From Lentibacillus halodurans (GTDB taxonomy: Bacteria > Bacillota > Bacilli > Bacillales > Amphibacillaceae): a DNA stretch of 64,000 nt. Below the pieces are notes generated by a model, which did no database searches, had not been told where the DNA came from, and saw only the letters and a program-made list of their open reading frames with translations. The stretch spans positions 62,001 to 126,000 of the forward strand of contig NZ_FOJW01000010.1 in the NCBI RefSeq assembly GCF_900112045.1. The letters are read 5' to 3'. Shown piece after piece: positions 60,528 to 64,000 of this stretch; position 1 is the first letter of the stretch, and the number at the start of each line of letters is the position of its first letter. The translations under genes were made by a program, and so were the position numbers.

Positions 60528-60692
60528 CTATTTAACTCTTTTACTTATGATTACTCCAGTAGCCATTATGATAGCACCCAAAGCTATGGATACAATAGAA
60601 ATATTCGTGATAATAGGATCTAAATCATTGATTTTAGATACCCAATATACCAATGCTGCCAGTATCATTAAAATTAAACCTACCCATTTCAT
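60528..60692 (-). CDS. Small two-helix membrane protein (54 residues)
   Basis: Minus-strand ATG 60692 begins MKWVGLILMILAALVYWVSK, followed by an acidic loop (INDLDPIITN) and a second helix (ISIVSIALGAIMIATGVI) with a basic tail SKRVK. A GTGGTGA ribosome site lies just upstream. I do not recognise the family. It is bracketed by repeats R1 and R2, with its stop 11 bases before R1. It is one of the two apparently intact cassette genes. Confidence 0.65.
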   Translation of the reverse strand: MKWVGLILMILAALVYWVSKINDLDPIITNISIVSIALGAIIMATGVIISKRVK

Positions 60693-60791
60693 AAAATCAC
60701 CACTTAATTACATTTTAAGAACCTTAGCTTAAATTTAATTTAATGTTGTATTTTCTTATTCAACAATCCTGCCCAGATAGTTCAATAAACC

Positions 60792-60857
60792 TTATTCTCC
60801 AAAATGGCCCTATTCAGAACGTTATACTTATTCAACTACTGCGCCCGATAATTGAAA
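60792..60857. repeat. Repeat copy R2
   Basis: About 66 bp from TTATTCTCCAAAATGGCCC to CTGCGCCCGATAATTGAAAA, shorter than other copies through an internal deletion. It lies 100 bases upstream of the 54-residue protein gene. Confidence 0.7.
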
Positions 60858-60898
60858 AACATTGATAAACCAAAACCACCCTTTGTCTTGGTTATTGT

Positions 60899-61223
60899 TC
60901 AAATTGATGTATGTACATAATTTACCTCGTATCCATCTCCGAGTTCGAATTTTAATTTTTGATACAAACTCAATCCTTTTTCATCGTGAGATTTAACTAA
61001 TATTGCCGTATCACGCTATTTTGTCACCGTAATCAGTCTGTTCTAAAATTTTTCCATACTCAATTACTCAATTCATTAACTCAGATTTCAATTCATCAGA
61101 AAGAGGAAAATCATCAATATCAAGGTTATAGCCACACTTTGAACACCACAGAGGATCAACGCCATAGTCAGCTTCCATCTTATAGGTATCGAGCGAACAT
61201 TTTCTTTTTGAGAAGATTGTCAT
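60899..61223 (-). pseudogene. Small cytosolic Cys-containing protein, broken
   Basis: ATG 61223 starts a frame reading KRKCSLDTYKMEADYGVDPL and WCSKCGYNLDIDDFPLSDEL, ending at a TGA at 61068 where a Trp codon (MNW) is expected. The same protein continues as VIEYGKILEQTDYGDKI and, after a frameshift, LVKSHDEKGLSLYQKLKFEL to a stop at 60899. The C.KCG pattern suggests a small zinc site. It resembles small uncharacterised cytosolic proteins of Bacillus (from memory). Repeats R2 and R3 flank it. Confidence 0.7.
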
Positions 61224-61255
61224 TACCTTCTACCCTCTTTATTTAACAAATTAGT

Positions 61256-61333
61256 TTTCCCTGCTCCATATCCTGGACCTTATATATGCTATATGGACGC
61301 TACTCCTTATTAGGGAATGGCGCCCGATTGCAG
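61256..61333. repeat. Repeat copy R3
   Basis: About 78 bp ending GGACGCTACTCC...GGGAATGGCGCCCGATTGCAG. Its right end lies five bases from the stop of the pseudogene at 61338, and its left end 32 bases before the start of the gene at 61223. Confidence 0.75.
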
Positions 61334-61337
61334 AGCA

Positions 61338-61656
61338 TTATTTCCCAACTATCCCTTGACTTTCAACAATATTTCTTTTTTCATAATAACGGATTGCAAA
61401 TCCTTGTACAGTAAATAGCAGCAATACTAATACCCACATGGTATCCCTGTATGTGTCATACGGAATGTTTGCTATAAAACGCTGATATAACTCTAAAATA
61501 AGCTAGCCGATTGGAAATACACCAAGTGCATATTTAGATGAGTTAGCTACTATTTGTTCTTTTTTGTTTTTAGATATCTCACTTCTCAAGAATTTAAAAT
61601 ATATAACAAGAGAATATATAAAAAATGGGAGCAATAATGCACCTATAATAAAGCAT
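61338..61656 (-). pseudogene. Small membrane protein, broken by frameshift and stop
   Basis: After AAAGGGGGGTGATTA the minus strand reads, one base out of phase with ATG 61656, a helix FIIGALLLPFFIFSCYIF, then FLRSEISKNKKEQIVANSSK and YALGVFPIG to a TAG, and LILELYQRFIANIPYDTYRD, followed by a second helix (TMWVLVLLLFTVQGFAI) and RYYEKRNIVESQG to a stop at 61338. About 105 codons remain. The family is unknown. Repeats R3 and R4 flank it. Confidence 0.65.
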
Positions 61657-61689
61657 TAATCACCCCCCTTTAACATAGTTAGTATTTCT

Positions 61690-61763
61690 TTATTCCGCAA
61701 AATAGCTCTTATGTATGCTACGAGCGCCAAATCTTATTCCGGAATGGCGCCCGATGATTTAAG
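61690..61763. repeat. Repeat copy R4
   Basis: 74 bp from TTATTCCGCAAAATAGC to AATGGCGCCCGATGATTTAAG, with the internal GAGCGCC...GGCGCCC pair. Its right end overlaps the stop codon (61759-61761) of the next gene. Confidence 0.8.
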
Positions 61764-61947
61764 ATTTTTCTTCATTTGAGATTTTTAACTGTTTAGCATT
61801 TATAAAAAAGGCAGTCCCTATTATGAATAAACCTAAACAGGCAAATGTGGCAATTCCTGAGTATTCGTTATCAAAAAACGTTGTATTTACCAGAATAACC
61901 AATATTATTAATACAAGTGATACATACATTCCCCGAATATATTTCAT
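61759..61947 (-). CDS. Small two-helix membrane protein (62 residues)
   Basis: ATG 61947 follows a G-rich ribosome site (AAGGGGGGGG, about 10 bases upstream) and begins MKYIRGMYVSLVLIILVILV; a short loop (NTTFFDNEYSG) and a second helix (IATFACLGLFIIGTAFFI) lead to a charged tail (NAKQLKISNEEKS). The frame is open upstream through repeat R5, but homology-like features begin here. The function is unknown. It is bracketed by R4 (overlapping its stop) and R5. Confidence 0.7.
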   Translation of the reverse strand: MKYIRGMYVSLVLIILVILVNTTFFDNEYSGIATFACLGLFIIGTAFFINAKQLKISNEEKS

Positions 61948-61994
61948 AAAATAAGCCCCCCCCTTTTTACCTTTCAATATGATTTCACAAGGAT

Positions 61995-62070
61995 TTATTC
62001 CGTTAAATGCCTTTACAATGGCAATTTGGGCGCTGCCTTTTATTCCAGAAGTGCGCCCGATTGTTGAAAG
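61995..62070. repeat. Repeat copy R5
   Basis: 76 bp from TTATTCCGTTAAATGCC to GTGCGCCCGATTGTTGAAAG, with GGGCGCT...AGTGCGCCC inverted arms around TTTATTCCAG. It lies 47 bases upstream of the 62-residue gene and 61 bases after the WYL regulator. Confidence 0.8.
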
Positions 62071-62131
62071 AAAAGAAAACATCTCTTCACTCAAAGACAA
62101 AGCTAAATAAAAGAACATGTAGTATAGCTAT

Positions 62132-63094
62132 TTATTCATTACTGTAAAAATCAATAACGGACATGGCCAACGATACGACTTTATTCGGAAGATCCTTTGG
62201 TGAAATCACCTTGATTTTATTTGAAAATCCTAATATGAACTCGATAGCCTCTTGCTTATCATTAAATCTCAAAGTCGCTGGTATCCATTTATCTCCATTT
62301 GGAATTTCTGTTTTTATCATTTGAACAAACTTACCTGTAAAATTAATTCTTTTAATAATTGCCGGATGTATTTCTACCTGTACATCATATTTGGGTAAAT
62401 TTTGTATAAATTCTACTTTTGATTGTTCCCAGTATGCCGCCAAATTGAAATTAAGCGGTCTTCTAAAAACTTCATTTTCAACTTTTGCAGTGTGTATGCG
62501 TGAAACCCTGTAATTACGTAGTTCTCCATCTCTTGATGCAACAAGATACCACCTATTCCCTTTTGCTACCAATCCTAATGGTTCAAGCAACCTTTCTTTT
62601 TGTTCCCCATCTGCTTGTTCATAGTGAATTTTTAGCTTTTTATTTTCCCAAACAGCTTGTTGAACGGTTTCAAGAGCGTGCATTTTTTCTTTGGATTGTC
62701 GCCAAGTGCTTGAATCTATATAAATTCTTTCCCACATCGCTTGTGCTTCATCCCTATAAGACCCTGGGATGGCTGCAAGTAATTTTTGCCTAGTATCTAA
62801 TGCCTGGCTATTTAATCCTAAGTCTTCGAGTAGTTTTCCTGAAGGGAAGAGAAATAGAGATTTCATGTCATCTATGTTTAATCCACTTAATTTACTACGA
62901 AAGTTATCTAACAGACGCCATCCTCCCGCTGTTCCCCTATCGGAAACAATGGGTATTCCTGCAGTACTTAATGCATCCATGTCTCTAAGAATTGTCCTGT
63001 CAGAGACCTCTAATTCGTTTGCCAACTCTTTGGCAGTCATTTTTCCTCTATTTTGTAACAATATCATAATGTTTATCAATCTGTCCGCTCTCAT
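62132..63094 (-). CDS. HTH / WYL-domain transcriptional regulator (YafY/YobV type)
   Basis: The N terminus is a DeoR-like HTH_11 (RLINIMILLQNRGKMTAKELANELEVSDRTILRDMDAL) and the rest, from about residue 130, is a WYL domain (LKIHYEQADGEQKERLLEPLGLVAKGNRWYLVASRDGELRNYRVSRI), which binds small ligands or nucleic acid in other proteins. AAAGGA is eight bases upstream of ATG 63094; 320 residues. It is divergent from an SDR gene that it probably represses, and the palindrome at 63141-63157 lies between them. Confidence 0.92.
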   Translation of the reverse strand: MRADRLINIMILLQNRGKMTAKELANELEVSDRTILRDMDALSTAGIPIVSDRGTAGGWRLLDNFRSKLSGLNIDDMKSLFLFPSGKLLEDLGLNSQALDTRQKLLAAIPGSYRDEAQAMWERIYIDSSTWRQSKEKMHALETVQQAVWENKKLKIHYEQADGEQKERLLEPLGLVAKGNRWYLVASRDGELRNYRVSRIHTAKVENEVFRRPLNFNLAAYWEQSKVEFIQNLPKYDVQVEIHPAIIKRINFTGKFVQMIKTEIPNGDKWIPATLRFNDKQEAIEFILGFSNKIKVISPKDLPNKVVSLAMSVIDFYSNE

Positions 63095-63140
63095 CTAATC
63101 CATCCTTTGCGGAAAAATAATTTACTCTTTTTTATTTAAC

Positions 63141-63157
63141 ACGACAGAAGATGTCGT
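63141..63157. promoter_or_regulatory. Candidate operator between the WYL regulator and the SDR gene
   Basis: ACGACA-gaaga-TGTCGT is a perfect six-base inverted repeat with a five-base spacer, close to the TATACT box (63168-63173) of the SDR gene. ACGACA/TGTCGT sites fit YobV-type regulators, from memory of the family. Confidence 0.5.
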
Positions 63158-63210
63158 CTTTTCATTATATACTCTTGCTAAAGGTAGAGAAAGGAGATGG
63201 AACAAACAAT

Positions 63211-64000
63211 ATGAATACATTAGAAGGTAAGGTTGCTGTAGTTGCTGGTGCTACTCGTGGAGCAGGGCGAGCAATTGCTACTATGCTAGGCCAGGCTGGA
63301 GCTACTGTATATGTCACCGGTCGAAGTGTCAGGGGGAACCCTTCTCCAATGGAACGTCCCGAAACCATTGAAGGCACCGCAGAACAGGTTACACAGCAAG
63401 GTGGAAAAGGATTACCGGTCAAGGTGGACCACACTGTTGAAGGAGATGTCAAAGCACTTTTTGAAAAAATCAAAGAAGAACAAAATGGCCAACTTGATAT
63501 TCTTATCAATGATGTTTGGGGAGGAGATCCACTAACCAATTGGGATCAAACTTTCTGGGAACATAATTTACATGATGGATTAAAAATGCAAAAACAAGCG
63601 GTTCACTCACATATCATCACAAGTCACTATGGAATACCATTGATGATAAAACGTGGGCAAGGACTTGTTGTTGAAATAACAGATGGAGTTAATTATAACT
63701 ACAGAGGAAACCTCTTTTACAGTCTTGCAAAAATATCAGCCATACATTTGGGAAAAGCCATGGCACATGATTTAAAAAAGCATCGTATAACTTCTGTTGC
63801 TGTCACACCAGGATTTCTCCGATCTGAAGCTGTACTTCAGCACTTCGGCGTTACAGAAGACAACTGGCAGGAAGGGGCTAAAATTGAACCGCATTTTATT
63901 GCGTCGGAAACGCCTTATTATATTGGAAAAGGGATTGCTGCTTTAGCATGTGATAAAAATGTATTCCAAAAAACAGGACAGGTATTAAGTTCATGGGGTC
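63211..64000 (+). CDS. Short-chain dehydrogenase, 3' end outside the window
   Basis: From ATG 63211 (AAGGAG upstream) the frame is open to the last base, giving 263 residues without a stop. It begins MNTLEGKVAVVAGATRGAGR, the SDR cofactor motif, with LDILINDVWGG in place of the usual NNAG, and the later YSLAKISAIHLGKAMAHDL holding the catalytic Tyr and Lys. The variant ND-V-W-G motif marks the YkvO/TylN-like SDR subgroup often found beside YafY/WYL regulators. The substrate is unknown; repression by the adjacent regulator is inferred. Confidence 0.88.
   Translation, partial: MNTLEGKVAVVAGATRGAGRAIATMLGQAGATVYVTGRSVRGNPSPMERPETIEGTAEQVTQQGGKGLPVKVDHTVEGDVKALFEKIKEEQNGQLDILINDVWGGDPLTNWDQTFWEHNLHDGLKMQKQAVHSHIITSHYGIPLMIKRGQGLVVEITDGVNYNYRGNLFYSLAKISAIHLGKAMAHDLKKHRITSVAVTPGFLRSEAVLQHFGVTEDNWQEGAKIEPHFIASETPYYIGKGIAALACDKNVFQKTGQVLSSWG

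Noticed and set aside
60443-62070. CRISPR array
   Set aside because: Repeats are imperfect, about 75 bp, and spaced by 300-475 bp of coding DNA; no spacers of uniform length and no cas genes.
63165-63539. Long minus-strand frame (124 codons)
   Set aside because: It is antisense to the SDR gene that starts at 63211, has Ser/Pro/Thr-rich shadow-like composition and no ribosome site.

Overview
The window looks like chromosomal DNA of a low-to-mid-GC Gram-positive of the Bacillaceae (Virgibacillus / Oceanobacillus / Lentibacillus-like). The basis is the ctaE-ctaF caa3 oxidase genes at the left edge, strong AGGAGG-type ribosome sites with many TTG and GTG starts, lipoprotein signal peptides, YjzC-like and DUF4349 proteins, and sigma-54 control of catabolism by a PAS/AAA+ activator. 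The species is an inference. No rRNA, tRNA, CRISPR array or intact insertion sequence was seen.

Layout. (1) 1-16 kb, mixed housekeeping and small operons: the end of the cytochrome c oxidase operon; a GT4 glycosyltransferase; an alpha/beta hydrolase; a class II aldolase plus zinc alcohol dehydrogenase pair; a phospholipid-flavoured group (PlsC-like acyltransferase, YegS/BmrU-like lipid kinase, a type I phosphodiesterase with a decayed second copy, an EEP-fold phosphatase/nuclease); a YfcE-type phosphoesterase; an unassigned multi-pass transporter; and an ADH/thioesterase/truncated MBL operon. (2) 16-50.5 kb, nearly all on the minus strand: three adjacent acid-catabolism clusters, each with its own importer. 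Cluster A (16.3-30.4 kb) has a branched-chain-amino-acid-type ABC importer (LivHMGF plus binding protein), acyl-CoA ligase, acyl-CoA dehydrogenase, two MaoC-type dehydratase proteins, a FabG-like reductase, thiolase, thioesterases and etfBA, with etfA broken twice. Cluster B (30.5-40.8 kb) has an acyl-CoA ligase, a TAXI-TRAP importer, SDR, acyl-CoA dehydrogenase, a ketopantoate-reductase-like protein, a sigma-54 activator and an IclR regulator. Cluster C (41-50.5 kb) has a nitronate-monooxygenase-like flavoprotein, thiolase, acyl-CoA dehydrogenase, enoyl-CoA hydratase, 3-hydroxyacyl-CoA dehydrogenase, a second TAXI-TRAP importer and a two-subunit 3-oxoacid CoA-transferase. (3) 50.6-62.1 kb, a decaying accessory region: at least ten broken or truncated genes (SDR, RDD protein, tyrosine recombinase, DinB, ADH, peptidoglycan-binding protein, PfpI, PaaI thioesterase, NmrA-like epimerase and small membrane proteins), a few intact genes (DUF4349, YjzC-like, AraC/GyrI, IucD-like monooxygenase), and six copies of a 66-78 bp repeat; at 60.4-62.1 kb small minus-strand genes alternate with repeats like cassettes. 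(4) 62.1-64 kb, a WYL-domain regulator divergent from an SDR gene that runs off the window.

How the parts work together. Clusters A-C each pair uptake with CoA activation or transfer and beta-oxidation-type enzymes. Cluster A appears to use MaoC/FabG chemistry (R-hydroxyacyl type), cluster C crotonase/HAD chemistry (S type). Regulation can partly be read from the DNA: a 20-bp palindromic motif recurs in cluster A (22031, 26411, 28071 and a weaker copy at 28637). A near-consensus -24/-12 promoter (37109-37126) and an upstream palindrome (37285-37304) precede the cluster B dehydrogenase operon next to the sigma-54 activator gene. A sigma-A promoter with a GAATGATCATTC palindrome precedes cluster C. 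The most unusual item is the repeat-and-small-gene array at 55.8-62.1 kb with a wrecked tyrosine recombinase beside it.
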